64,000 nucleotides of DNA from JABSSA01 sp039960995 (GCA_039960995.1 JBDVKF010000095.1:1-64000), one strand, 5' to 3'. Counted from the stretch's first letter, positions 26,782 to 35,814 are shown. The notes: generated by a model from the letters alone, not told the origin. Program-made: numbers and translations.

Positions 26782-27962
26782 TGGCGCGTGCTTTTCTGGT
26801 CGTCATGGATTCAGTCGGAATCGGTGGCGCGCCGGACGCAGCGCTATATTTCAACGGCGATGTTCCGGACACAGGCGCAAATACGCTTGGCCATATAAGG
26901 GCGGCTTGCGACGCGGGCCAAGCAAACAATGGGCGATCAGGGGCGTTGCATTTACCTAATCTTGCAGGGCTTGGACTTTGGCACGCTGCGGCATCGGCGG
27001 TTGGAGAACCCGTGCCAGAACTCAGTGTGAATGGAAAATGGGGCGTTGCGACTGAAGTAAGTCGCGGCAAAGATACACCGTCCGGGCACTGGGAACTGGC
27101 CGGCCTACCTGTGCCGTGGGACTGGACGTATTTTCCGGATACAAAGCCATCTTTTCCTGCTGAGATTTCGCAAGCGGTTCAAGTTGCTGCGGAGACAGAC
27201 GGGATTCTGGGAAATTGTCATGCTTCGGGCACACACATTATAGCGGAGTTAGGTGAGGCGCATATGCGGACGGGTTGGCCGATTTGTTACACCTCTGCCG
27301 ACAGCGTTTTCCAGATTGCAGCACATGAAGAAACCTTTGGGTTGGAGCGGCTTTATCAATTGTGTGAGACGATGGCACCGATGTTGCATGAGATGCGCGT
27401 CGGACGAGTTATTGCGCGCCCTTTCATTGGTCAACCCGGTACATTTGAGCGCACAGTGAATAGAAAAGACTATGCCGTGCAACCACCGGGTCCGATCCTG
27501 ATGGATTGGGTGCAAAACGCTGGTGGCCATGTGTATGGCGTTGGAAAGATCGGTGACATTTTTTCGATGCAAGGCATTGATGAGGTGCACAAAGGGTCAG
27601 ACGCTGACTTGATGAAACACTTGTCCAAACTCGTTGATGGGGCTGAAGACGGTAGCCTGACATTTGCCAATTTTGTCGAATTTGACAGTTTATTTGGACA
27701 TCGCCGGGATGTGGCAGGGTACGCAGGCCATCTGGAATGGTTTGACGCGGCGATTGGATCTCTTTTGGATCGCTTGCGACCGAACGATATGATGATTTTG
27801 GCAGCGGATCATGGGAATGATCCAACCTGGGTTGGAACGGATCATACCCGCGAGCGCGTTCCAGTCTTAATCGCGGGGCAGGGGCTTGGGGAAATTGGAG
27901 AGATTGGGTTTGAAAATGTTGCCCAACTTGTTGCGCAACATCTGGACCTTCCCCCAAATTGA
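26781..27962 (+). CDS. deoB: Phosphopentomutase
   Basis: The protein has 393 aa. It converts (deoxy)ribose-1-phosphate to the 5-phosphate, linking DeoA to central carbon use. It belongs to the alkaline-phosphatase superfamily: Asp10 (VMDSVGIGGAPD), the phosphorylated Thr99 in GKDTPSGHWE, and the metal site AADHGNDPT with the later DHTRERVP. All motifs are present. It overlaps the deoA stop by one base. A hairpin in the 105-bp gap to upp may end part of the transcription. Confidence 0.96.
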   Translation: MARAFLVVMDSVGIGGAPDAALYFNGDVPDTGANTLGHIRAACDAGQANNGRSGALHLPNLAGLGLWHAAASAVGEPVPELSVNGKWGVATEVSRGKDTPSGHWELAGLPVPWDWTYFPDTKPSFPAEISQAVQVAAETDGILGNCHASGTHIIAELGEAHMRTGWPICYTSADSVFQIAAHEETFGLERLYQLCETMAPMLHEMRVGRVIARPFIGQPGTFERTVNRKDYAVQPPGPILMDWVQNAGGHVYGVGKIGDIFSMQGIDEVHKGSDADLMKHLSKLVDGAEDGSLTFANFVEFDSLFGHRRDVAGYAGHLEWFDAAIGSLLDRLRPNDMMILAADHGNDPTWVGTDHTRERVPVLIAGQGLGEIGEIGFENVAQLVAQHLDLPPN

Positions 27963-28006
27963 GCGCTAAAGCGCATGGGACGTTTTGCGTTCAGGCCACG
28001 CAGGCC

Positions 28007-28024
28007 TTGGGGGCAGGCCCCCAA
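28007..28024. repeat. GC-rich hairpin between deoB and upp
   Basis: A perfect 8-bp inverted repeat, TTGGGGGC-AG-GCCCCCAA, has no T-run. The surrounding C- and G-rich stretch (CAGGCC and AAACCCCAG) resembles short dispersed hairpin elements seen between genes in Rhodobacteraceae. It may be an mRNA end or a processing structure. Confidence 0.55.
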
Positions 28025-28067
28025 ACCCCAGACGCGAGACAGTTGACGAAATGAATAGGAGAAAACG

Positions 28068-28700
28068 ATGTCTGAACATCTGACTGTGGTGGAACATCCG
28101 TTGGTACAACACAAACTGACGATTATGCGCGACGTTGGGACTCCTACGGCAGTTTTTCGGCAGTTACTGCGCGAAATCAGTCAATTGCTTGCCTATGAGA
28201 TTACACGCGAATTGGAGATGACGACCAAACGTATCGAAACGCCAATGGCGCCGATGGATGCGCCAACTTTGGCCGGTAAAAAGCTGGCGTTGATTTCGAT
28301 ATTGCGGGCGGGGAATGGACTTTTGGACGGTGTTTTGGAGTTGATTCCGTCAGCACGTGTCGGGTTTGTGGGATTATACCGCGATGAGGAGACATTGCAG
28401 CCGGTTCAATATTATTTCAAAGCCCCTGAAGGGCTGCAAGATCGGTTGGTTATTGCGGTTGATCCGATGCTGGCGACAGGGAATTCAAGCGTCGCGGCGA
28501 TTGACTTGCTAAAAAAAGCAGGCGCTAAGAATTTGCGCTTTTTGTGTTTGTTAGCAGCGCCTGAAGGTGTTGCGCGGATGAAAGAAGCGCATCCGGATGT
28601 TCCGATCGTAACCGCGGCGTTGGATGAACGCCTGAATGAGGTTGGATATATCGTGCCGGGACTTGGGGACGCCGGCGATAGGATGTTTGGTACGAAGTAA
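28068..28700 (+). CDS. upp: Uracil phosphoribosyltransferase
   Basis: The protein has 210 aa. It salvages uracil with PRPP to give UMP. The family marks are EHPLVQHKLTIMRD at the N-terminus, LRAGNGLLDGVL, the PRPP-binding VDPMLATGNSSV and the C-terminal PGLGDAGDRMFG. A good AGGAGA ribosome site precedes the ATG. Position after deoB fits uracil salvage downstream of cytidine deamination. Confidence 0.97.
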   Translation: MSEHLTVVEHPLVQHKLTIMRDVGTPTAVFRQLLREISQLLAYEITRELEMTTKRIETPMAPMDAPTLAGKKLALISILRAGNGLLDGVLELIPSARVGFVGLYRDEETLQPVQYYFKAPEGLQDRLVIAVDPMLATGNSSVAAIDLLKKAGAKNLRFLCLLAAPEGVARMKEAHPDVPIVTAALDERLNEVGYIVPGLGDAGDRMFGTK

Positions 28701-28767
28701 CAAAATGGAGAGACTGGGTATTTAGGATGAATAGCGGCAGAGTCCGCGAAGGTGTTGGGTGACCGTC

Positions 28768-29958
28768 ATGCGAAACGCGCATTTTTTGACCGTGCCGATG
28801 TTTGTTCTGTCGATCTGTGCAGGTTTGGCGGCGGCACAATCTGAAACAGGCCCGGCTGAAACTCCTCCAAATTCGTTTAAAGGACGGCAGTTTGTCGACA
28901 GTCGGGGGTGTGTTTTTCTGCGTGCCGGTACCGATGGCAACACGTATTGGGTTCCACGCCTGAACTCCGCCCGCCAGCCTATATGTGCGCAGAAACCAAC
29001 GGTGTTCGTAGGACAAGCGCCGCAGATGGTTTTGGGTGCGCAGGATGTGTTTGTGATTGAGGACAATACCGCTGTGCCCGATATCGTCACGGATATCGGC
29101 ATCGAAACCCCATCAGCGCACAAAGAAGAAGCTGAAGAGCTGACTAGAACAGTAGCGCCGATTGCAATCCCGGAACCGGACGTTCTGGTTGTTTTCGAGG
29201 AAACGGCGCTCTCAAAACCGATCGCCACGGCGCCACACGCCTTAGTTGTTGTGCCCAAGCCCGCTTTGAAATCACGAACAGAGCCGAAGACAGCGAACCA
29301 AGAACGGCAAACCTCGGTGATAGGAACGAAAACCAAAGCGGTGCCTAAAGTCGAGCGTGCGATACCAAAGCACGTCGACTCAAATCGACGGGACACAGGG
29401 GCAGTGGTTGTGCCCAAGGACAACAAACGGATTTTGGAAAATATCGGATTGAACGCGCAGCGCACAGAACAGGCAGAGCATCGCGAGATGCGCCTTATCT
29501 GGACTGCGACAGCTCCGCATCGCTTGATCAATCAGCTGAATGGCGAAGATATGACCCAAAAAATGGCGTTGGTGTTCCCATATACAGATAAGGCAAGGCA
29601 ACGGCGTGAGTTTGGTAAAGTCACGCTGGAACACCGCGACGGAAAAGTGATCAAGCGGGTAAGAAGACGCGTTGCAAAGACGAGGGCCGCGGCGATAGAC
29701 CATGCCACAAACTTACCTCTAGACGGGGCGCGTTTTGTTCAAGTTGGAGCATTCGCAAATCGCGAGAATGCAGACAGGACCGAGCATCTTTTGCAGGAAA
29801 ACGGTTTGAATGTTCATTTCTTACAGGCTGGACGCTCTGATAAACCATTGAGACTTGTTTTGGTCGGTCCATTCGAAAGTGATCAAGATGTGCGAGACGC
29901 TTTAGAGACAGCGCGGATAGTTGGTTTTCACGACGCATTTGTCCGCAAAAACCCCTGA
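28768..29958 (+). CDS. Exported SPOR-domain protein
   Basis: The protein has 396 aa. A signal peptide (FLTVPMFVLSICAGLAAAQ) is followed by a short conserved segment with Cys (DSRGCVFLRAG, PICAQ). Next comes a long low-complexity region rich in Lys, Pro, Ala, Thr and Glu (about 110-290). A C-terminal SPOR domain (GARFVQVGAFANRENADRTE ... RLVLVGPF) completes it. SPOR domains bind denuded peptidoglycan at division sites. ATG 28768 was preferred to a GTG three codons earlier; no ribosome site clearly decides. It stands alone. The early Cys-containing part is shared with other SPOR proteins of this group. Confidence 0.85.
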   Translation: MRNAHFLTVPMFVLSICAGLAAAQSETGPAETPPNSFKGRQFVDSRGCVFLRAGTDGNTYWVPRLNSARQPICAQKPTVFVGQAPQMVLGAQDVFVIEDNTAVPDIVTDIGIETPSAHKEEAEELTRTVAPIAIPEPDVLVVFEETALSKPIATAPHALVVVPKPALKSRTEPKTANQERQTSVIGTKTKAVPKVERAIPKHVDSNRRDTGAVVVPKDNKRILENIGLNAQRTEQAEHREMRLIWTATAPHRLINQLNGEDMTQKMALVFPYTDKARQRREFGKVTLEHRDGKVIKRVRRRVAKTRAAAIDHATNLPLDGARFVQVGAFANRENADRTEHLLQENGLNVHFLQAGRSDKPLRLVLVGPFESDQDVRDALETARIVGFHDAFVRKNP

Positions 29959-29959
29959 T

Positions 29960-30970
29960 TTAACTTTCGCAAATTGCTTGAAGGCGAATCCAATCGGCAT
30001 CTGGCATAACGGGGTGCACATCCTTGTTGATCATTGGGTCCGCCTCGATCAATTGCAATGTCGTTTCACCTGAAATGTCTACGGCATAGGCATAGGGCGC
30101 GCTGCTAAGTTCAGCTTCGGTAAAATACTCCAAAAGCCTGTCATGTGCTGGCGCAGTGCGCACAGTGGCTAACGCTTGTTCTGCATATGCGTCCAAAGCA
30201 GCGTCGGGCAAATTTCCGGTCGTCAAAAGCGTCGCTGTGCCACGCAGACCTGCTGTTTTCAGAACGTCCCGCAAAATTGGTGACGTCGAATTGCGTGCGC
30301 GTTCCGCAAGAATGTATCCAGCGGCTACATCGGGCTCTTCAAAATCTTCGATCAAAGCCCGGTTCAAAACCACGGTGCCCCCCGGCAGAAACAGGGTTTC
30401 GCGAATTCCGCCCGGCAATATTACGACGCGGTGTGTATCAGTGCGCCTTGCAAGATTTTGCAGGGCTGCGTCCGTTCCTGTCGCTTTGCAAGGTGCACCT
30501 CCGACACGTCCAATTCGTTGCAATAAATTGGCTCCAATTTCAGATTGCTTTACATCGGGAAGCACACGCATGGTGTGTTCTCGCAAAGCGCTGGGCAACC
30601 AAAATACGGCCAGAGCTGCGACGGCGGTGATTGACAAAGCAGCACCCACCCATCTTAACCGTCCAGGATGTGGCCGCGCACGGGCGACTGCCCGTCTTAG
30701 CGTATCGATCGCTTCAATCATCTCGGCTTCGCCGTTGTTGATTTCAAGCGTTTCTTCGGGATCTCCGTCCGGGAAAAAGATGGCGGGTGATCCATTGCCT
30801 TTGCGTTGGAGCGCAGCAAGCGACCAATGGGTCAAAGGCTGATCATTCAGATCGCTTAGGATCAAGGTAGCATCGCCAATGGCCACGACGACTTCGCGTC
30901 GCTGCGCATCTGATCCCGAGCGCCATAGGCCAGTTGCCTCGAGGCGCGCATATTTTGAAAGCGCTGTCAT
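29960..30970 (-). CDS. Membrane-anchored M48-like protein lacking the HExxH motif
   Basis: The protein has 336 aa. The N-terminal 100 residues look like a small beta domain. One membrane segment lies near residues 106-125 (VGAALSITAVAALAVFWLPS). The rest looks like a degenerate M48 metallopeptidase: LFLPGGTVVLNRALIEDFEE followed by PDVAAGYILAERARNST (about residues 193-230). That aligns with the family's LPGG-V and HExxH region, but the zinc motif reads AERAR, so it is predicted inactive. ATG 30970 was chosen; an upstream extension to 31084 lacks support. Function is unknown, perhaps a scaffold. Its stop lies 1 bp from the stop of the SPOR gene. Confidence 0.68.
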   Translation of the reverse strand: MTALSKYARLEATGLWRSGSDAQRREVVVAIGDATLILSDLNDQPLTHWSLAALQRKGNGSPAIFFPDGDPEETLEINNGEAEMIEAIDTLRRAVARARPHPGRLRWVGAALSITAVAALAVFWLPSALREHTMRVLPDVKQSEIGANLLQRIGRVGGAPCKATGTDAALQNLARRTDTHRVVILPGGIRETLFLPGGTVVLNRALIEDFEEPDVAAGYILAERARNSTSPILRDVLKTAGLRGTATLLTTGNLPDAALDAYAEQALATVRTAPAHDRLLEYFTEAELSSAPYAYAVDISGETTLQLIEADPMINKDVHPVMPDADWIRLQAICES

Positions 30971-31149
30971 TCCCTGTCTCGGGACCTTTTTCTGCTCGAC
31001 CCGTTTCGTCCAACTTAACACGGTGTCGCAGAGTGAGGAAGTGATCAGGTTAGGGGAAAATACATTAGAGAATTGCCCGGACAATTAATCCAATGGATGG
31101 CGGTTTGAGAGCGTTGTCTAGAATGTTCGTCATTTAGACGCGGAAGGCC

Positions 31150-31368
31150 TTAGCAATTGCTGGCAGCTTGATTGCGGGCCAAATCCCTACGATCGGCGTA
31201 ATGAAAGCCCTGAACCTTGGGTTCTTTATGGCTCATGATATAGCCTGGGGTTTGCGCGTAACATGCACGGTCTTTACCATCGCCAAAGGCTTCGCAGTGC
31301 GAGCGTTCTTTGCTTGTTACCTTGTTGGTGATTTCCTGGCTGGTTCCTGATCCACCTTGTGTTGTCAA
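31150..31368 (-). CDS. Possible small soluble ORF (TTG start) with three cysteines
   Basis: This 72-aa frame would begin at TTG 31368, overlapping the preceding TGA by TTGA. It has a well-mixed composition (CEAFGDGKDRACYAQTPGY) and ends AASNC. No known motif is present. It may be the second half of the small membrane protein at 31365-31448, joined by a -1 frameshift, or a coupled separate gene. Conservation is untested. Confidence 0.35.
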   Translation of the reverse strand: MTTQGGSGTSQEITNKVTSKERSHCEAFGDGKDRACYAQTPGYIMSHKEPKVQGFHYADRRDLARNQAASNC

Positions 31369-31448
31369 AGCAGGTACGAAAACCCAACGACAAGCGCTGT
31401 GGTTACCCCGAAAACAACCATCACTGAGACGAATTTTTCACCGAACAT
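31365..31448 (-). CDS. Possible 27-aa single-pass membrane peptide
   Basis: ATG 31448 opens MFGEKFVSVMVVFGVTTAL, continuing to a hydrophobic end at TGA 31365-31367. It is one clear membrane helix with a charged N-terminus. No good ribosome site is visible. It lies in a 663-bp gap otherwise without genes and runs directly into the ORF at 31150-31368. Confidence 0.35.
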   Translation of the reverse strand: MFGEKFVSVMVVFGVTTALVVGFSYLL

Positions 31449-31633
31449 TGGATCGACATTTCTAGCCTTAGGACACTCTGCTGTGATTGTCAGAGAACGG
31501 GCGCATGTTTGACAATCCTTTAAAAACAAAAAATTTAAATTAACAATAACTCGAAGCACCCTTGAGTCCGAGGCGACGGAAGCTATTCGCCTTGGCCGTA
31601 AGTGATTTAATCAAGTGTCAGAACAATTGTGCC

Positions 31634-33265
31634 TTAGTCCAAACTTCCAGCAGTCTTACGCAATTCGAATTTTTGGATTTTTCCCGTCGACGTTTTGGGA
31701 AGTTCTTGGAACACCACACGCTTGGGTGTTTTGAATCCGGCCAAACGCTGTCGGACAAATGAAATTAAATCGGCCTCGGATGTGGAACTGCCCTCTTTCA
31801 ATTCTACGAACGCACAAGGCACTTCGCCCCATTTTTCATCAGGTTTGGCGACAACAGCGGCCAGAAGGACGTCGGGGTGGCCCATCAGAACGCCTTCAAC
31901 TTCTACGCTCGAGATGTTCTCACCCCCGGAAATTATGATGTCTTTGGCGCGGTCTGCGATTTGAAGGTAACTGTCATCATGTTGCACAGCGATATCGCCG
32001 GAATGAAAATAGCCGCCCTTAAAAGCCTCTCGTGTGGCTTCCGGATTTTTAAAGTACCCTTTCATGACCGAATTGCCGCGAATTACGATTTCGCCCTGGG
32101 CTGAACCGTCATTTGGAATCTGTGTCATCGTTTCATCCATAACGGTGATATGATCCATCATCGGGAACGCAACGCCTTGGCGTGCCTTGATGGCCGCACG
32201 GTTTTCGGGGGCCAGATCTGACCATTCATCGTCGCGCCAGACGCATTCCGTGACATGACCATAGGTTTCAGTCAGGCCATATACTTGGGTGACGTTAAAT
32301 CCCATCGGTTCGATCTTGGCTAAAGTCGCCGGGGCCGGTGGCGCTCCTGCGGTAAAGACTTCGACCATGTGATCAAATGATCGTCGTTCGCTTTCGGGAG
32401 CATTGATCAGGGCATTCAAAACAATCGGAGCACCGCCAAAATGCGTCACGCCTTCATCCGCTATCGCATCAAATATAGCCGCTGCCGTGACATCACGGCA
32501 GCACACCACTGTGCCGCCCAACATGGGCAACATCCAAGTATGGTTCCATCCATTGCAATGGAACAACGGCACAATCGTCAGATAGATTGGGTGCAGAACC
32601 ATCCGCCATGACACAACTGTACCCATTGTCATGAGGTAAGCACCCCGGTGATGACACACGACACCTTTGGGGCGACCGGTGGTGCCAGAGGTGTAATTCA
32701 ACGAGATGCTTTCCCATTCGTCCTTGGGCATGATCCATTCGAAATCAGGGGATGCGGCTGTTAGCAGATCTTCATAGACGGGGTGTCGCCCTGTCGCCGG
32801 ATAGCCAGCTTCAACATCCGGAACTTCAATGATTTCGGGACCTTCGCCATCCATTTCTGCTTTGGCCGCTTCGGCTAGAGCAATGAATTGGGAATCAGCC
32901 AGAACCGCTTTTGCTTCGCCGTGTTCAAAGATGTACGCGACTGTATTGACGTCCAATCGAATGTTGATTGTATTCAGGACTGCACCGCATGCAGGAATTC
33001 CGAAATGCGCTTCGGCTTGCGCGGGGATGTTGGGCAACAAGGTCGCGACCACATCGCCGGAATTTATGCCGCGCATCGTTATTGCGGATGCCAGACGGGT
33101 ACAACGATCGAAGTATTCGGCATAGGTGAAGCGTTGCGTGCCATAGGCAAGCGCGAGATGGTCTGAAAAAACAACTGACGCGCGGCGTAAATGCGATAAG
33201 GGTGTCAGTGGAACGAAATTGGCCGCGTTCTTGTCCAACCCTGTTTCATCTGCCAACCATCCCAT
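31634..33265 (-). CDS. Acyl-CoA synthetase, DmdB-like
   Basis: This 543-aa acyl-adenylate-forming enzyme would join a fatty or methylthio-acid to CoA using ATP. The ATP loop YTSGTTGRPKG is at residues 191-201. The adenylation core GYFHSGDIAVQ and DRAKDIIISGGENISS and the C-terminal catalytic Lys529 (TSTGKIQKF) are present. The N-terminus GWLADETGLDKNAANFVPLT is typical of the Roseobacter medium-chain/3-methylthiopropionate ligase group (DmdB). Distinguishing DmdB from general fatty acid ligases needs phylogeny. It precedes the minus-strand acyl-CoA degradation block, though it is separated from it by plus-strand genes. Confidence 0.85.
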   Translation of the reverse strand: MGWLADETGLDKNAANFVPLTPLSHLRRASVVFSDHLALAYGTQRFTYAEYFDRCTRLASAITMRGINSGDVVATLLPNIPAQAEAHFGIPACGAVLNTINIRLDVNTVAYIFEHGEAKAVLADSQFIALAEAAKAEMDGEGPEIIEVPDVEAGYPATGRHPVYEDLLTAASPDFEWIMPKDEWESISLNYTSGTTGRPKGVVCHHRGAYLMTMGTVVSWRMVLHPIYLTIVPLFHCNGWNHTWMLPMLGGTVVCCRDVTAAAIFDAIADEGVTHFGGAPIVLNALINAPESERRSFDHMVEVFTAGAPPAPATLAKIEPMGFNVTQVYGLTETYGHVTECVWRDDEWSDLAPENRAAIKARQGVAFPMMDHITVMDETMTQIPNDGSAQGEIVIRGNSVMKGYFKNPEATREAFKGGYFHSGDIAVQHDDSYLQIADRAKDIIISGGENISSVEVEGVLMGHPDVLLAAVVAKPDEKWGEVPCAFVELKEGSSTSEADLISFVRQRLAGFKTPKRVVFQELPKTSTGKIQKFELRKTAGSLD

Positions 33266-33331
33266 TTCGATCTCCCCTGTATCTTTTCAAGGACAGAAAA
33301 TGACGCGTTGTAACGATAATGGAAAGTATTA

Positions 33332-34225
33332 ATGACAAGTTGCGTTGAAACGCGTCCACTGGCTGCATCACTATTCATGATCGCAGCCATGAGTGTCATC
33401 GGCGTGATCGACAACGTTATTCCGTTGATTGCACGCGATATTGGGCTTTGGCAATTCCACGCAGTGCGCGCTGTGATTGCCTTGCCCCTGGTCGCTGCGT
33501 TGTCGCTGATTGGTCTTGGCAGTTTAAAACCACAGCGGTTGTGGGCTGTTGTTTTGCGCAGTGTCACATTGGCGATTTCGATGATGTTCTATTTTTCTGC
33601 CTTAGCGATCATGCCCATAGCGCAAGCATTGGCGGGCTTGTTCACGTCGCCCATTTTCATCCTTCTGATTTCTTCCGGACTTCTGGGCAATCGAATTGGG
33701 TTTTGGCGGATAGGGGCCGTTGCCTTGGGGTTCGCTGGAACTTTGATGGTCTTGCAGCCTGACCCGGTCAATTTTGATATGCGAACACTCATTCCGGTTG
33801 CGGGCGGGTTCTTTTACGCGTTGTCGGCTTTGGCGACGCGTCAGCTGTGCGCGCATGAAAGTACCGTATGTCTATTGGCAGGGATGTGGATCACGCTTGG
33901 GGTAATGGGGGGGATTGGCTTGCTTGTTATGGAAGTGTGGCAGCCCGAACAGGAGAGCTTTGTCACCCAACGGTGGACGCCGACGATTGGCGCCGCGTGG
34001 CCTTGGCTGTTTGTGCAAGCAATTGGATCGGTGATCGGAGTCTTTATGATTATAAAAGCCTATCAGCTGGGCGAGCCGTCTTATGTGTCGATATTTGAAT
34101 ATTCGGTCATGATTTTTGGCCCGGCCTTTGCTTTGGCGGTCTTTGGCGTGCCGATCACATTTATGCAGGTTATTGGTACGCTGATGATTGCGATGGCTGG
34201 CCTGATCATCGCCGTGCGCAGTTAA
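33332..34225 (+). CDS. DMT-superfamily (EamA) transporter
   Basis: This 297-aa protein has about ten hydrophobic helices arranged as two EamA repeats. The first repeat runs from about 10 to 135 (ends FAGTLMVLQP); the second begins near 145 and ends in GTLMIAMAGLIIAVRS. It resembles inner membrane exporters of amino acids or other small metabolites (RhaT/YdcZ group); the substrate is unknown. ATG 33332 begins just before the first helix. The gene is divergent from the acyl-CoA synthetase, with 66 bp between them. Confidence 0.85.
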   Translation: MTSCVETRPLAASLFMIAAMSVIGVIDNVIPLIARDIGLWQFHAVRAVIALPLVAALSLIGLGSLKPQRLWAVVLRSVTLAISMMFYFSALAIMPIAQALAGLFTSPIFILLISSGLLGNRIGFWRIGAVALGFAGTLMVLQPDPVNFDMRTLIPVAGGFFYALSALATRQLCAHESTVCLLAGMWITLGVMGGIGLLVMEVWQPEQESFVTQRWTPTIGAAWPWLFVQAIGSVIGVFMIIKAYQLGEPSYVSIFEYSVMIFGPAFALAVFGVPITFMQVIGTLMIAMAGLIIAVRS

Positions 34226-34315
34226 GTGCGGTGCATCTGCTGCATTGTCCAGAATTTTGTTGTGTCATGTCCATCAGTGCTGACGTTCTTGACCACCAAG
34301 CGATAGGCTTATGGC

Positions 34316-34966
34316 ATGATCCTTTCGCACGGACGAAAATATCTGTTCATTCATCAGCCCAAAACGGGTGGAACGTCGATGGCGTTGGCTTTGGAACAGC
34401 GTGCGATGAAAAACGACGTCATGCTTGGTGACACGCCGAAGGCAATGAAACGACGGCGGCGTTTGCAGGATATGAAAACACGTGGACGTCTTTGGAAACA
34501 TTCGACGCTGCAGGATATTGATGGGCTGGTCACCCCAAATGAATTAAACAACCTGTTTGTGTTCAGCTTGGTGCGCAATCCTTGGGACCGCATGGTCAGT
34601 TATTATCATTGGCTACGAGAGCAGAGTTTTGCACATGCTGCTGTGGCCTTGGCGCGCAGTTTGGAATTCGAGCAATTTGCAATGCACCCGCAAACTTGCG
34701 CTGCATTGAAGGCGTCTCCGGCACGTCACTATTTGACTGATATCACTGGGCAGGAGCGCGCAGATCTTTTCATCCGAATTGAGTATCTAAATGATGATGC
34801 GCAAATGCTGTGGGAGCATCTTGGTTTTGAACTCGAAATTCCACACACAAATAAGTCGGCACGGCGGAGCGATTTTCGGTCCTATTATAGCCCTGACTCA
34901 CAAATTGCCGTAGCGAAAGCTGCTGCTGAAGATATCTCGCGATTCGGGTATTCGTTCGAGCGATAG
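34316..34966 (+). CDS. Sulfotransferase family protein
   Basis: The protein has 216 aa. The 5'-phosphosulfate-binding loop HQPKTGGTS is at residues 13-21 and the 3'-phosphate motif LVRNPWDRMVSYY is at about 85-97. Both match the PAPS-dependent sulfotransferase family found in marine bacteria (Sulfotransfer_2 type). It would move a sulfuryl group from PAPS to a sugar or polysaccharide. It is small but complete. It lies between a transporter and a Hint-domain gene; no polysaccharide synthesis gene is near. Confidence 0.85.
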   Translation: MILSHGRKYLFIHQPKTGGTSMALALEQRAMKNDVMLGDTPKAMKRRRRLQDMKTRGRLWKHSTLQDIDGLVTPNELNNLFVFSLVRNPWDRMVSYYHWLREQSFAHAAVALARSLEFEQFAMHPQTCAALKASPARHYLTDITGQERADLFIRIEYLNDDAQMLWEHLGFELEIPHTNKSARRSDFRSYYSPDSQIAVAKAAAEDISRFGYSFER

Positions 34967-35169
34967 GGGAAAAGTTTCTAATTTTCCCCACGTCGTTTCC
35001 GAATTGGTTCGAATTCACATTACAACCTGCCATTGTGTCTAAGGCTGTCGATATTGCCTGATTTCAGCCTCATTGCGGGCCTAGCTCCGTCAAGGAAATC
35101 GGAAATCTTAACCAACAATACAAAAATGCGTTGCTGCCAAAAAATCACTTGCCAGAAGGGACGGGACAT

Positions 35170-35811
35170 ATGTTTGGATGGAAAAAACCGGGACGGCTTC
35201 ATAGAAATTCAGAGATGACTCGCGCCATGAATGGAGTGACTTATGTCACCAAAGGTTTTGTCGCAGGAACGAAAATAGCGTGTCAATTGGGATGGCGCGC
35301 TGCGGACGCGCTGGCACCAGGCGACATGGTATTCACATTCGATAATGATATGCAGCCAGTCATTGATGTTCGTCGCGAAACACATTGGATTGACGCCGAT
35401 TTCATTCCTGTTGCGCATTGGCCAATTCTGGTGCCTGCAGCGGCTTTGGGAAACCAGAACAGTATGCTTCTCATGGCTGATCAAGGGATCGTATTGGAAA
35501 GCGATTTGGCGGATGTTGAATATGATGATCCTTTTGCAGTCATCCGAGCAAAAGATCTTGTCGGATTGCGTGGAATAGAACGTAAAGCACCAAAAGCCCG
35601 GATTGAAATTGTCACTTTGGGATTCGCAGAAGAGCAAGTCATCTATGCACAGGGCGGGGCGTTGATCCACTGCCCGAAATCATCGACAATTGTCAGCGAC
35701 ATGGCATCTGGCTCAGGACCGCGATATACCGAACTTCCTAGACATTTGGCAGCATTGGTTGTCGACGAAATTCAGGCTGAAGACGCATTATGTGCGCGTT
35801 TATCTGCCTGA
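35170..35811 (+). CDS. Hint-domain protein lacking the N-terminal catalytic cysteine
   Basis: The protein has 213 aa from ATG 35170 (GGGAC upstream). The region about residues 29-110 reads as a Hedgehog/intein (Hint) domain: GFVAGTKIACQLGWRAADAL, then LAPGDMVFTFDN and VIDVRRETHWID. In Hint_2 proteins this block normally begins with a nucleophilic Cys (CFTPGT-type); here that position is Gly/Phe, so self-cleavage is probably lost. A later HCPKSS segment is present. It has no signal peptide. It follows a sulfotransferase gene and is followed by a strong terminator. Its role may be structural. Confidence 0.7.
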   Translation: MFGWKKPGRLHRNSEMTRAMNGVTYVTKGFVAGTKIACQLGWRAADALAPGDMVFTFDNDMQPVIDVRRETHWIDADFIPVAHWPILVPAAALGNQNSMLLMADQGIVLESDLADVEYDDPFAVIRAKDLVGLRGIERKAPKARIEIVTLGFAEEQVIYAQGGALIHCPKSSTIVSDMASGSGPRYTELPRHLAALVVDEIQAEDALCARLSA

Positions 35812-35814
35812 AAC

